The position numbers and the translations under genes are program-made. The notes under the pieces were generated by a model. That model made no database searches, was not told the origin of the DNA, and worked only from the letters and a program-made list of their open reading frames with translations. From positions 139,437-191,089 of the forward strand of contig NZ_MDDV01000001.1 of NCBI RefSeq assembly GCF_001854885.1: 51,653 nt of DNA, written 5' to 3'. Source of the stretch: Ensifer sp. LCM 4579 (GTDB taxonomy: Bacteria; Pseudomonadota; Alphaproteobacteria; Rhizobiales; Rhizobiaceae). Below, in pieces: positions 6,852 to 14,794 of the stretch; position 1 is the stretch's first letter, and each line of letters begins with the position of its first letter.

Positions 6852-6894
6852 GCAGGGATGCGCCAGGCCTCGGCGCATCCCTGCTTTTGTTTTT
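6852..6894 (+). terminator. Rho-independent terminator after cro
   Basis: A 13-bp perfect stem (left arm 6852-6864, GCAGGGATGCGCC; right arm 6872-6884) encloses a 7-base loop and is followed by TTTTGTTTTT (6885-6894). It lies 74 bases after the cro stop and 21 bases before the next gene, in the position of lambda tR1. Downstream early genes would need read-through, antitermination or another promoter. Confidence 0.85.
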
Positions 6895-6914
6895 CAACAT
6901 CAAGGGAGAGTTTC

Positions 6915-7214
6915 ATGCAGGACATTGCAACAACGCTGCGCGAGCGTGGCAGGGTCACGGGCGCGAGTTCCGGACTCGTTTCGCTCGGAAAAGCATTTCG
7001 GCGGCTTAGTGAGCGGAGAGCAAGGGAGCGCAAGCGCGCGCAATATCTCTCCGATCGCGAGCGTCTCCGAGAGCTTGGCGGAAGGCCGCGAAGCGAAGCG
7101 GAGGAGCGCGAATTCAGAGCGCTTCTTCGCGATCCGCATTTGCCGCCCGCCGCATATTTCGAGAAACGGCTGTGGGAGAAGTCCCGCCTTGCCGCACTCA
7201 CTTCGGGTCTTTGA
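6915..7214 (+). CDS. Arg-rich hypothetical phage protein (99 aa)
   Basis: The start ATG 6915 is preceded by GGGAGAG at 6 bases. The product is strongly basic and helical, with Arg/Lys-rich stretches at residues 28-60 (RRLSERRARERKRAQYLSDR), suggesting nucleic-acid binding. No family recognised. It lies immediately behind the post-cro terminator and its 3' end overlaps the convergent 7198-7470 gene by 17 bases. Confidence 0.55.
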   Translation: MQDIATTLRERGRVTGASSGLVSLGKAFRRLSERRARERKRAQYLSDRERLRELGGRPRSEAEEREFRALLRDPHLPPAAYFEKRLWEKSRLAALTSGL

Positions 7215-7470
7215 AAATTTCGACTTCCTCGTCTACGCGGATTTCGAAGTACTCGCACGTGTCGTAGGCCGCATCGCGACTGTCGCGTGCCGGGTCGGTA
7301 TCTTTCCTTGCGGCCTCGTCCTCGGCGTAGCGGGCGAATTGCGCCATCCGCGTGATGGCATAGTCGCGATGGCTTTCCGGCAGCAGGGCTATAACCACGT
7401 TCAGCAGGAATTGAAGGCTTTCGATCTTGCCGTTGAGGTAGGCAATCGTCATGTCCCGTTCGTCCGTCAT
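7198..7470 (-). CDS. Hypothetical protein on minus strand (90 aa)
   Basis: Reads MTDERDMTIAYLNGKIESLQ and is then helical, ending in an acidic tail (RVDEEVEIFKDPK). Start ATG 7470-7468 has GGAG about 8 bases upstream; a longer frame to 7533 has a Pro-rich extension without a ribosome-binding site. It runs opposite to the rightward early operon, so it needs its own promoter and could be expressed in the lysogen. Function unknown. Confidence 0.55.
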   Translation of the reverse strand: MTDERDMTIAYLNGKIESLQFLLNVVIALLPESHRDYAITRMAQFARYAEDEAARKDTDPARDSRDAAYDTCEYFEIRVDEEVEIFKDPK

Positions 7471-7533
7471 CGCCGCATCTCCATGGTTGTGTTTTGGCGA
7501 CTCCACCGGAGCATGTGGCGGTGCTGGCGGCAA

Positions 7534-7562
7534 GCACGCCGGGGAGCTTTTCCCCGGCGTGC
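7534..7562. repeat. 12-bp perfect inverted repeat
   Basis: Arms GCACGCCGGGGA (7534-7545) and TCCCCGGCGTGC (7551-7562) with a 5-base loop. There is no T-tract on either side, so it is not an obvious intrinsic terminator. It sits just upstream of the minus-strand gene at 7198-7470, in that gene's leader or promoter region. Confidence 0.5.
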
Positions 7563-7700
7563 ACAGCGGCTGACTGCTTATCCATGTGGACCCCCGTAGT
7601 TTTTCTGCCCCGCCCTTAAGTGTCGCGCTTCGCGCTCACTGTCGGGGACCCCTGATGGGCTGACTTCGCATCTTCCGAACCCTTCCCGCCACGGGAAAAC

Positions 7701-7734
7701 CCCGCCGGATTTCCCGGCGCGGGAATGGTTTTTT
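7701..7734 (+). terminator. Possible terminator upstream of the CII-like gene
   Basis: A GC-rich hairpin (CCCGCCGG at 7701-7708 pairing with CCGGCGCGGG at 7714-7723, with a bulge) is followed a few bases later by TTTTTT (7729-7734). It lies 20 bases before the ATG of the CII-like gene and would be a second stop for transcription from PR. Confidence 0.45.
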
Positions 7735-7754
7735 CTTTGTCTGGAGAAGCACTT

Positions 7755-8240
7755 ATGTCCGACGCATTCCTCTACCGCGTGAAAGCTGCGCAGCGCGACC
7801 TGATCGAGCGTTGCGGCGGCATCGAGCGCGCCGTTTCGATCACCGGCTTTTCGAAGAGCCAGGTGGGCCGCTGGAACAACCCGAACGACCCGGACCTGAT
7901 GCCGATCGGCGCCGTGCGTGCGCTCGAGGCTGATTGCTGCCAGCCGCTGATCACCGCCGTGATGGCGGAGGCGGGCGGCCGTCGGCTTTCGGACCCTGAA
8001 GCCGAGCGCCAGTCGGATGTGAACGTGCTGACCGCGCATGCGGAAGTGATGCGGCTCTTCGGAGAGCTCGCGAATTCGGTCGCGATGGCGATCGCCGACG
8101 GTCACTTCACCCCGAGCGAGGCAACGGCGGTCGATCGCGTCGCCTCCAACCTGGAGCGGGCGATGTCGGATCTGCGCGCCATGGCGGCCGTCGTCAAGGC
8201 CCGCGGCGGCATGCCGGCAGCGCTGCGGGTGGTGGAGTGA
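7755..8240 (+). CDS. CII-like phage regulatory protein (161 aa)
   Basis: The N-terminal half (residues 5-70) has an HTH: CGGIERAVSITGFSKSQVGR with WNNPNDPDLMP after it, a pattern I associate with phage regulatory protein CII of the CP76 type. In that family the phrase NPNDPD-x-MP follows the recognition helix. The C-terminal half is helical and could oligomerise. ATG 7755 has GGAG 9 bases upstream. It is first in a run of tightly coupled genes (7755-17577), consistent with a regulator of the lysis/lysogeny decision. Confidence 0.65.
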   Translation: MSDAFLYRVKAAQRDLIERCGGIERAVSITGFSKSQVGRWNNPNDPDLMPIGAVRALEADCCQPLITAVMAEAGGRRLSDPEAERQSDVNVLTAHAEVMRLFGELANSVAMAIADGHFTPSEATAVDRVASNLERAMSDLRAMAAVVKARGGMPAALRVVE

Positions 8241-8470
8241 TGGTGGCCGCGACGGACTGCAAACCGACAGACCCGGTCGAGGCGGTGATGCTGATTTGCC
8301 GGATGCTTCCGGGCAACCGGCAGGAGGCCTCGGACGCGGCAATGGTCATCTGCGCCATGGCGGCGATCTCGGCGGGTCTGGATGACGAGACGGCGATCGG
8401 CGGTTTGCGCGCCGCGCTCGAATCGCTTCGCGGATCGGCATTCCCGGCAACCGGCGGGGTGGCGCACTGA
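8240..8470 (+). CDS. Hypothetical phage protein (76 aa)
   Basis: Starts at ATG 8240, overlapping the TGA of the upstream gene (TGATG), and ends in an ATGA overlap with the next. The product is Ala-rich and helical (AVMLICRMLPGNRQEASDAA). No family recognised. Confidence 0.6.
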   Translation: MVAATDCKPTDPVEAVMLICRMLPGNRQEASDAAMVICAMAAISAGLDDETAIGGLRAALESLRGSAFPATGGVAH

Positions 8471-8721
8471 TGGGTATCGGTGGGCTCCAGGCGCATCGTT
8501 GCTGGACGGCCGAAGGGCCGATCGGGCCGCGCTGCATCGCTTTCCTGCGCCGGGTGCGCGCGGCAGGCGTTCACTACACGATCATGAACAATGCGGACCG
8601 GGCGGTGCTGGACAAGGCGCTTTCCGCCGGCTTCGTCGCGCGCGTCGGCAAGAGCCGTGAGGACGTGCGGCTGACGGCGGCAGGTGCTGCCTTTCTCGAT
8701 CGGCTGGCGAGGGTGGAGTGA
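8470..8721 (+). CDS. Hypothetical phage protein, possible winged helix (83 aa)
   Basis: Residues about 45-83 (RAVLDKALSAGFVARVGKSR, then DVRLTAAGAAFLDRL) have the helix - hairpin - helix look of a minimal winged-helix wing region. Classification is tentative. ATGA overlap with the upstream gene and TGATG overlap with the downstream one. Confidence 0.55.
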   Translation: MGIGGLQAHRCWTAEGPIGPRCIAFLRRVRAAGVHYTIMNNADRAVLDKALSAGFVARVGKSREDVRLTAAGAAFLDRLARVE

Positions 8722-8873
8722 TGGTCTCGCTGGCGCGTCAGATTCTCATCGAGCAGGTGCTCACGCTTTGGCGCGAAAGCCAGCGCGACACGCATTCGAT
8801 CGCGGCGGAGCTCGGGATCGACGAGCGGGAAGTCTGCGAAATCATCGAGCAATCGGAAGGGAGAAGGCCGTGA
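8721..8873 (+). CDS. Small HTH-like protein (50 aa)
   Basis: A 50-codon gene: MVSLARQILIEQVLTLWRES, then SIAAELGIDEREVCEIIEQS. The segment SIAAELGIDEREVCEII fits a helix-turn-helix with glycine at the turn, similar to the DNA-binding part of sigma-like or transposase-type HTH proteins. ATG 8721 overlaps the TGA of the previous gene and TGA lies at 8871-8873. Probably a small DNA-binding accessory protein. Confidence 0.6.
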   Translation: MVSLARQILIEQVLTLWRESQRDTHSIAAELGIDEREVCEIIEQSEGRRP

Positions 8874-8915
8874 GGGCTGGGTGCGCGATCGGCTGTTCGA
8901 ACGGGGAAAATCATC

Positions 8916-9764
8916 ATGGCTTTTGAAGAAATCGAGATCCTCACTGCCAGCAAGACGGCGTCCCACACCGGGGTCAGCGTCGGGCTGGTGAAGATTCGCA
9001 ACGGCAAGGCGCTGCTGAAGATCAACTTTCGGCCGCATGTCTTCGAAGAGATGGGGTTTGCGGAGAGCGACCATTTCGTGCCGATGCTCGGTACCGGCGA
9101 AGATTACGGCATGATCCGCCTGCAGAAGAACAAGGGCGGAAAGGTACGGGCGAAGCTTCGCGAGGCCTCCCACGGTGCGCGCTACTTCTGCGTCAATCTC
9201 GGCCAGCGGCCGGAATTCGTCGATCGGGCCGAAAAGGCCGTGCCCTGCCAGTGGGAAAAGATCGACCTTGCCACGATCGAGATCGTGCTGCCTGCCTGGG
9301 TGGACGAGACGAACCCCTCGAAACCGAAGCGGATTGCTGCCGAGCCGCCGACTGTGGCCGCCGGGCGTCGCGAAGCCGAACGCATGCGTGCCGAGGCTCA
9401 GGCGGCGGTGCGCCGGCGGGAGGAAAGCGAGCTGCGGCAGGTGCAATCGGAGATGCGCAAGGTGGTCGCCGACGCGCTCAAGGATGTTCCCGAATTTCAC
9501 CCGAAGCTGGGGCTTACCGTCGCCGAGGCTGATGTCCTCGGCGTCCTCGCCAGCCGGCACGGGAAGCTGGTTTCGCGGGATTCCCTGATGACGCTGATCT
9601 ACGGCGCTAACGCCGATGAGCTGCCCGACGACAAGATCATCGACGTCTGGATTTCGAAAATCCGGCCGAAGCTTCCGATCTCGGTGTCGATCGAGACTGT
9701 CCACGGTCAGGGCTGGCGGCTGAAGGGCGATGTCAAGCAGCTCTATGCGGTGGTGGCGGCATGA
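8916..9764 (+). CDS. Phage protein with C-terminal OmpR/PhoB-type winged helix
   Basis: Residues about 203-272 form an OmpR/PhoB (Trans_reg_C) DNA-binding domain: LTVAEADVLGVLASRHGKLV, then SRDSLMTLIYG, and the recognition helix and wing DDKIIDVWISKIRPKL and IETVHGQGWRLKG. The N-terminal 130 residues are an unrecognised beta-rich domain, not a response-regulator receiver; residues 150-195 are a charged helix, likely a coiled coil. Such an arrangement is typical of rhizobial phages as far as I remember, but its targets are unknown. The ATG is at 8916 and its stop overlaps the next gene (ATGATG at 9761-9766). Confidence 0.75.
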   Translation: MAFEEIEILTASKTASHTGVSVGLVKIRNGKALLKINFRPHVFEEMGFAESDHFVPMLGTGEDYGMIRLQKNKGGKVRAKLREASHGARYFCVNLGQRPEFVDRAEKAVPCQWEKIDLATIEIVLPAWVDETNPSKPKRIAAEPPTVAAGRREAERMRAEAQAAVRRREESELRQVQSEMRKVVADALKDVPEFHPKLGLTVAEADVLGVLASRHGKLVSRDSLMTLIYGANADELPDDKIIDVWISKIRPKLPISVSIETVHGQGWRLKGDVKQLYAVVAA

Positions 9765-11452
9765 TGGGCGCAGAGCTTCCGAGGCAGCTCGGGAACCGGG
9801 CGCGCGGCATCGTCGACGCGGCATTGAAGGCCGGCTCTTTCCGTGCGGAGGTGCCGGCCGATGTCGTCTCCTGCCGTAATCTCAACGGGCGCCAGCTGCT
9901 CTCGCGTGATCCCAAGGATGGCGCGCTCTGGTATCCGACCGAGAAACTGCGCGGGCTTGCGGGCGTGGAAGAGCCGCTCACCAACCAGGTGGGTGGGGAT
10001 TTGTCGCCGGCGGCGGAGGCCTCCGACCTGGTCGTGGCGATCGAGAGCGCCCGGGCTCTGCTCGATGCCGGCGACGTCGAGGCGGCGCTGCTGCTTTCGA
10101 CCGGCGCCTATGAGCGCGCCAAGGCGGCGGCGACCTATGCGGCGAAGGTGAAGGCCTCGCGCGAGCTGATCGACAAGGCGCGGCGCATGCAGGCCGAAGC
10201 GCTGAAGATCGAGAGCATGTGCTATGTCGCGATGGCCGATGCGATCGACGAGGCGCAGGCCAAGGGCTATGTGGCGCGCCAAGGACGCCCAGAAAAGAGC
10301 GGTCAGGCAAAGGTCCGCGATGCGGACGTTTTCACGTTCGAGGATGTGGGCGTCGACAAGCGCCGCCTGCACGAGGCGCGAAAGCTCCGCAATGCGGTGC
10401 GCGCCGAGCCGGATTTTGTCGATCGCGTCGTCGAGGCGAGGCTTGAATCGGGACTTGAGCCGAGCCGCCGCAGCATCTCGCATGCGATCGGCACGCGATC
10501 GGCCTCGACGGAGGAGAAAGGCGACCAGCTTTACGAGACGTCGGAAGAGGCGACGCGGACGGTGCTAGCGCTCGAAAGCTTCTCCGCGATCGTGAAGCTG
10601 CCGGAGGTTGGTCGCGGTGCTATTCTGCGCGTGCTGGAGGCCTCGGGTTACGAGGCGGTGATTTCGGACCTGCGGGACTATGGCACGGCGACGAAGCATG
10701 GCGAGCTGCAGCAGGTCGGCGATTTCCTGAAGTCGCTCCCGGATGGTACCGAGGGCATGGATATGGTCATCAACCCGCCCTATGGCGACGTGGCCAATGC
10801 CTTCCTGGCGCATGCGCTGCGCGAGCACAAGCCGCGCAAGATGGCGGCGCTGCTCAACCTCAATTTCATGTGTGGCTTCGAGGATCCCGACCGGCGCTTC
10901 GTGATGGATGAAAACCCGCCCTCGCGCGTCTACGTCTTCACCCGACGCCTGCCGATGATGCACCGCGACGGCTGGGACGGGCCGAAGGCGTCGAGCCAGA
11001 TGAATACCGCCTGGTTCGTTTGGGAGCGGAACGACGACGGCTCCTATGGTCGCGGCAACGGACTCTTCGAGACGATCCGGATCGACTGGCAGCAATACCA
11101 GTCGGCGCCGGCGCTGGCGCCCGGTGCTGGCGGGCATACCGCTCCGTTCGTCTTCTCATCCGATGACGAGGATTTCACGCGCGAGACGCCGCGGAAGTCC
11201 CTCGACGAGCGTTGCGACGAGGAACGGGCGCGGGCGCTGATCTGGATGGGAGAGCGAGAGAGCTTCGACGCGGTGACGCTGCGGCGTGGCGTCGGCGTGC
11301 GGCCGTCCGTCGCGGATGCGCTGATCGCCGGGCTTTCTGCGGAAGGGCTGATCGAGGCGCGGGACGCGGAGTGGGTGGTTTCCGAGGCCGGATGGCTGGC
11401 GCTGAAGGCGGCGGCCGGGGTGCTGCTGACGGTGAAGGCGGTGGCAGAATGA
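9761..11452 (+). CDS. Methyltransferase-like phage protein with NPPY motif (563 aa)
   Basis: The N-terminal half (residues 1-255) is helical, resembling phage ParB-associated regions (GAYERAKAAATYAAKVKASR and RRLHEARKLRNAVRAEP). The C-terminal half (about 270-470) is a class I SAM methyltransferase: catalytic motif NPPYGD near residue 338, preceded by a motif-I-like GRGAILRVLEASGYE. In relatives I recall, motif I reads LEPxxGRGAI; here it is KLPEVGRGAI, lacking the usual acidic position, so SAM binding may be altered. N6-adenine or N4-cytosine methylation is expected if active. Last residues (about 480-560) look like a winged helix. ATGA overlap with the next methylase gene. Confidence 0.7.
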   Translation: MMGAELPRQLGNRARGIVDAALKAGSFRAEVPADVVSCRNLNGRQLLSRDPKDGALWYPTEKLRGLAGVEEPLTNQVGGDLSPAAEASDLVVAIESARALLDAGDVEAALLLSTGAYERAKAAATYAAKVKASRELIDKARRMQAEALKIESMCYVAMADAIDEAQAKGYVARQGRPEKSGQAKVRDADVFTFEDVGVDKRRLHEARKLRNAVRAEPDFVDRVVEARLESGLEPSRRSISHAIGTRSASTEEKGDQLYETSEEATRTVLALESFSAIVKLPEVGRGAILRVLEASGYEAVISDLRDYGTATKHGELQQVGDFLKSLPDGTEGMDMVINPPYGDVANAFLAHALREHKPRKMAALLNLNFMCGFEDPDRRFVMDENPPSRVYVFTRRLPMMHRDGWDGPKASSQMNTAWFVWERNDDGSYGRGNGLFETIRIDWQQYQSAPALAPGAGGHTAPFVFSSDDEDFTRETPRKSLDERCDEERARALIWMGERESFDAVTLRRGVGVRPSVADALIAGLSAEGLIEARDAEWVVSEAGWLALKAAAGVLLTVKAVAE

Positions 11453-12276
11453 CGGACGGTTACGATCCGCAGAAGGATAGTTTTGAGAGCTATAACGTCT
11501 GGATTGCCTCGCAACGTGCCAAGCTCCTCCGGGAGCGCTGCCCGGCCGCAAAGCGCGTCGAAGTCATCGCCGGATGCGAACTGTATCTCGGCGACTGCAT
11601 AGAGGTAATGCCTGCGCTGGAGCGGGTGGATGCGGTGGTGACGGATCCGCCATATGGAATAGCGTACGCGCGAGGAGAGGGCGGCAAACCGGGCCGTGGC
11701 GGCACTGCTAAAGTTCGGAATACGAAGCCGGTATTTGGCGACGATGCGCCGTTTGATCCAACGCCTTTCTTGGAGGCCGAGGATGTAATTCTATGGGGCG
11801 CCAACCACTTTGCGGCGCGCCTCCCTCACGGTAGATGGCTCGCATGGAACAAGCTCGGCGACTTATCCGAGTTTGATACTTTTTCTGACGTCGAGTTCGC
11901 GTGGCGAAAAGGCCGCGGCAAGGATCGTATCTTTAGCCATTTGTGGAAGGGCTTGATCCGCGCGTCCGAAAACAACGGCGAAAAGCGCGTTCATCCAACC
12001 CAGAAGCCGATCGCCTTGATGAGGTGGTGCGTCGAAAGTATCGACCCCGCCTTTACCATCGTTGATCCATTCATGGGCTCCGGCACGACCGGCGTCGCCT
12101 GTGCTAAGGCCGGTCGCCGCTTCATCGGCATAGAGATTGACGAGGCCTATTTCGACATAGCCTGCGAGCGAATCCGCAAGGCCTATGCCCAGCCCGACCT
12201 GTTCGTTGCGCCCGCCTCGAAGGATTCGGCTTTCGAGCCGCTGACGCTGGATCTCGGAGATCCGGCGGATGACTGA
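11449..12276 (+). CDS. Beta-class N6-A/N4-C DNA methyltransferase
   Basis: A 275-residue DNA methyltransferase with motif order characteristic of the beta class: catalytic VTDPPYGIAY (about residues 63-72) precedes the SAM-binding DPFMGSGTTGVACAKAGRRF (about 205-224). KRVHPTQKPIALM sits between, as usual. Modifies adenine N6 or cytosine N4 in an unknown site. No restriction partner is adjacent, so it is probably a solitary phage methylase protecting phage DNA or tuning regulation. Start ATG 11449 overlaps the previous stop. Its DNA looks less GC-rich than neighbours in the middle third (by eye), possibly a recent acquisition. Confidence 0.9.
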   Translation: MTDGYDPQKDSFESYNVWIASQRAKLLRERCPAAKRVEVIAGCELYLGDCIEVMPALERVDAVVTDPPYGIAYARGEGGKPGRGGTAKVRNTKPVFGDDAPFDPTPFLEAEDVILWGANHFAARLPHGRWLAWNKLGDLSEFDTFSDVEFAWRKGRGKDRIFSHLWKGLIRASENNGEKRVHPTQKPIALMRWCVESIDPAFTIVDPFMGSGTTGVACAKAGRRFIGIEIDEAYFDIACERIRKAYAQPDLFVAPASKDSAFEPLTLDLGDPADD

Positions 12277-12583
12277 TCTCCTACCCATCATCGAAGAGCT
12301 GGCCGACGCGCCCGATGACGCTGCGCGGGCGCAATGGCTCCTGAGTACGCCGCTAGCCGTGTTGCTGCGCGACCAGGTGGAAATCCGCCGGCTGCTTGCC
12401 GAGGCCGGGTTCCATGAGGGCCTTGCCTATTTCGAAGCCGAGATCGCGGCGCTTTCGGCCGTGCGCGGTCGCGACGGGCTGGCGCCGTTCACCGTTCGCA
12501 TGCTGCGGGAACATGCCCGCATCGGAGTTCAGGTCATTGCGCGCGGGGGCGCGGGAGAGGGTGGTGGGGATGTTCCGAACTGA
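12269..12583 (+). CDS. Hypothetical phage protein (104 aa)
   Basis: Acidic helical protein (MTDLLPIIEELADAPDDAAR...). No family recognised. It is wedged between two DNA methyltransferase genes, overlapping the first by 8 bases and the second by 14 bases, so it is co-translated with them. Could be a methylase partner, but no evidence supports this beyond position. Confidence 0.55.
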   Translation: MTDLLPIIEELADAPDDAARAQWLLSTPLAVLLRDQVEIRRLLAEAGFHEGLAYFEAEIAALSAVRGRDGLAPFTVRMLREHARIGVQVIARGGAGEGGGDVPN

Positions 12584-14555
12584 TCTTTTCGCGGAAACCT
12601 CGACCGACGCGCTAATGGCCTCGGCCTGCCTCGGGGCACCGATCATCATCGACAGTTTCGCCGGCGGCGGTGGAGCCTCGACCGGCATCGAGATGGCGCT
12701 CGGCCGCTCGCCCGACATCGCCATCAACCATAACGCCGACGCGCTGGCGCTGCATGCCGCCAACCATCCGGAGACGCATCACCTCTCGGAAAACGTCTAT
12801 CGGGTCGACCCGCTCGATCACCTCAAGGGCAGGCACGTCGGCCTCGCCTGGTTCTCGCCCGACTGCAAGCACTTCTCCAAGGCGAAGGGTGGCAAGCCGG
12901 TCGAGCGCAATATCCGCGACCTCTGTTGGATCATTCCCGGCTGGATCGAGCGCATCCAGAAATCGGGTGGCCGCGTCGACGTCGTCATCATGGAGAACGT
13001 CGAGGAGTTCAAGGATTACGGGCCGCTGATCGAGACGCCGCGCGGGCTGATGCCGGATCCGGAGAAGAGGGGCGAAAGCTTCCAGAAGTGGTGCAAGCGG
13101 CTGCGGCGGCTCGGCGGCCGGATCGAACATCGCGAGCTGCGCGCCTGCGACTATGGCGCGCCGACGATCCGCAAGCGCCTGTTCGTCATCATCCGGTTCG
13201 ATCGCCAGCCGATCGTCTGGCCGGAGCCGACGCATGGCGCCCCGACCGATCCGGACGTCATCGCCGGCCGCAAGCTGCCGTGGCGCACCGCGGCGGAATG
13301 CATTGACTGGTCGCTGCCTTGCCCTTCGATCTTCGACACGTCCGAGGAGATCTGGGAGAAGCATCAGCTGCGCGCCGTGCGGCCGCTGGCGGATGCGACG
13401 ATGGCGCGCGTGGCGCGTGGGATGAAGCGGTACGTGCTCGATGCGGAGCGACCGTTCCTCGTCAACCTGACGCATGGCGGCAGGGTCGAGGATGTCGATC
13501 AGCCTTTCACCACGATTACCGGCGCCCATCGTGGCGAGAAGTCGGTGATCGCGCCGGTTCTGACGGCGGCGCAGCAGGGCGGGTCGGTTCGCCCGGTCGA
13601 TGCGCCGCACCATACGATCACGGCGAGCAGCAAGGATCAGAATGCCGTCATCGTCCCGACACTCGTCGGCTGCGGCGGCCGCGCCGGACAGAGCCGTCCT
13701 CGCGGTGGAGATGAACCGACCGGGACGATCACCGCGAAGGCGGATAGCTGCGTCGCCGTCGCCTTCCTTGCTCAGAACAACTATCAGGAGCCAGGCCACG
13801 ATGCCCTCGAGCCGATGTCGACGATCGTCGCCAAGGGAAGCACGCAGAGCCCCGTCGTTGCCTTCATGGCGCAGCACAATAACGACAGCCGCCGCATCGG
13901 TGGCGTCAATCCCGGCCGTGCCGCCGATGAGCCATTGGCGACGATCACGCAGTCTGGAAGCCAGCAGAACGTCGTCAGCGCCTTCGTCGCGCGCCAGTTC
14001 GGCACATCGACCGGCCATGCGGTCGACGAACCCGCCGCGACGGTGATGGGTGGCCGATGTGGCGGCGGCAAGTCTCAACTCGTCACGCCATACCTGCAGG
14101 CCTATTACGGCACGGGCGATGGCGCGCACGAAACCGAGCCGATGCGGACAGTCACGACGAAGGACCGGCACGGCCATGTCGAGGCGACGATCAGCGCGCC
14201 GCCCTTCACCGAGGCGCAGGCTGATCGCGCCCGCCAGGTAGCCGACTTCATGCGAGCGCACGGCTTCTGGGACGAGCGCGAGTTCGTCACGGTCGAGATC
14301 GGCGGTGAGACTTTCGTCATCGTCGACATCGGCATGCGGATGCTGACGCCCCGCGAGCTCTACAACGCGCAGGGCTTTCCGCAGGATTACGTCATCGATG
14401 GGGCATGGAAGGAAGCGGACGGCAGCCCGGTCTGGATGCCGTTCTCGAAATCGGTGCAGGTCTCCTGCGTCGGCAACTCGGTCTCGCCGCCGGTCGCCCG
14501 CGCGCTGGTGGCGGCCAACTGCAACCATCTGGCGGTGCAGAGGGAGGCGGCGTGA
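12570..14555 (+). CDS. C5-cytosine DNA methyltransferase with tandem-repeat insert (661 aa)
   Basis: Motif I is DSFAGGGGASTGIE (residues 28-41). Motif IV is FSPDCKHFSKAKGGKP with catalytic Cys99. Motif VI is ENVEEF (142-147). Motif VIII-like is IRKRLFVIIRFD and motif X is SCVGNSVSPPVARALV near the C-terminus. The product flips and methylates cytosine C5. The region where a target-recognition domain is expected (about 309-535) holds seven repeats built on D/E-x-P-xx-T-I/V-T. I chose ATG 12570 because motif I follows at a normal distance and GAGAGGG-type sequence precedes it. No restriction partner is visible, so it is likely a solitary phage methylase. Confidence 0.9.
   Translation: MFRTDLFAETSTDALMASACLGAPIIIDSFAGGGGASTGIEMALGRSPDIAINHNADALALHAANHPETHHLSENVYRVDPLDHLKGRHVGLAWFSPDCKHFSKAKGGKPVERNIRDLCWIIPGWIERIQKSGGRVDVVIMENVEEFKDYGPLIETPRGLMPDPEKRGESFQKWCKRLRRLGGRIEHRELRACDYGAPTIRKRLFVIIRFDRQPIVWPEPTHGAPTDPDVIAGRKLPWRTAAECIDWSLPCPSIFDTSEEIWEKHQLRAVRPLADATMARVARGMKRYVLDAERPFLVNLTHGGRVEDVDQPFTTITGAHRGEKSVIAPVLTAAQQGGSVRPVDAPHHTITASSKDQNAVIVPTLVGCGGRAGQSRPRGGDEPTGTITAKADSCVAVAFLAQNNYQEPGHDALEPMSTIVAKGSTQSPVVAFMAQHNNDSRRIGGVNPGRAADEPLATITQSGSQQNVVSAFVARQFGTSTGHAVDEPAATVMGGRCGGGKSQLVTPYLQAYYGTGDGAHETEPMRTVTTKDRHGHVEATISAPPFTEAQADRARQVADFMRAHGFWDEREFVTVEIGGETFVIVDIGMRMLTPRELYNAQGFPQDYVIDGAWKEADGSPVWMPFSKSVQVSCVGNSVSPPVARALVAANCNHLAVQREAA
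13494..14180 (+). repeat. Seven degenerate 32-40-residue coding repeats
   Basis: Within the C5-methyltransferase, the motifs DQPFTTIT, DAPHHTIT, DEPTGTIT, LEPMSTIV, DEPLATIT, DEPAATVM and TEPMRTVT recur at residues 310, 344, 381, 413, 453, 486 and 522. Between them lie Gln/Asn-rich strands such as VAFLAQNN, VAFMAQHN and SAFVARQF. The DNA is diverged, so these are protein repeats rather than recent DNA duplications. Confidence 0.8.
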
Positions 14556-14794
14556 ACTGGCGTGATGACAATTACAGGATTCTGCTGATGTGCGGGGAAG
14601 TGGACGTGGGCGCGGTTTATCCGCCGATCGGCGGCAAGGCGCGCGTCTGGCGCTGGCGTGTATGGGTCACCGAAAGCGGCCATCCGGCGGCGGGCTCGGA
14701 GCGATCGGAGAAGCGGGCAAGGGAGCAGGTCGAGGGGCGGTTTCGTGCCTTCCTCGGTGCGGCGCGGCTGTCTCAGGAAGGCGGTGCGGCATGA
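14552..14794 (+). CDS. Hypothetical phage protein (80 aa, GTG start)
   Basis: Starts at GTG 14552, which overlaps the TGA of the methyltransferase (GTGA), with GGGAGG 5 bases upstream. The product (VNWRDDNYRILLMCGEVDVG...) looks like a small beta-sheet followed by a helix with many Arg/Glu residues. It ends in an ATGA overlap with the adenine methylase. Function unknown. Confidence 0.6.
   Translation: MNWRDDNYRILLMCGEVDVGAVYPPIGGKARVWRWRVWVTESGHPAAGSERSEKRAREQVEGRFRAFLGAARLSQEGGAA

Noticed and set aside
6775..7599. Open frame starting at the ATGA junction with the cro stop
   Set aside because: It reads straight through the post-cro terminator and then overlaps two better-supported genes in other frames; the amino acid composition is atypical.
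12612..14528. Long minus-strand open frame opposite the C5-methyltransferase
   Set aside because: Arg/His/Asp-rich translation with no motifs; an artefact of high GC third positions opposite a well-supported gene.
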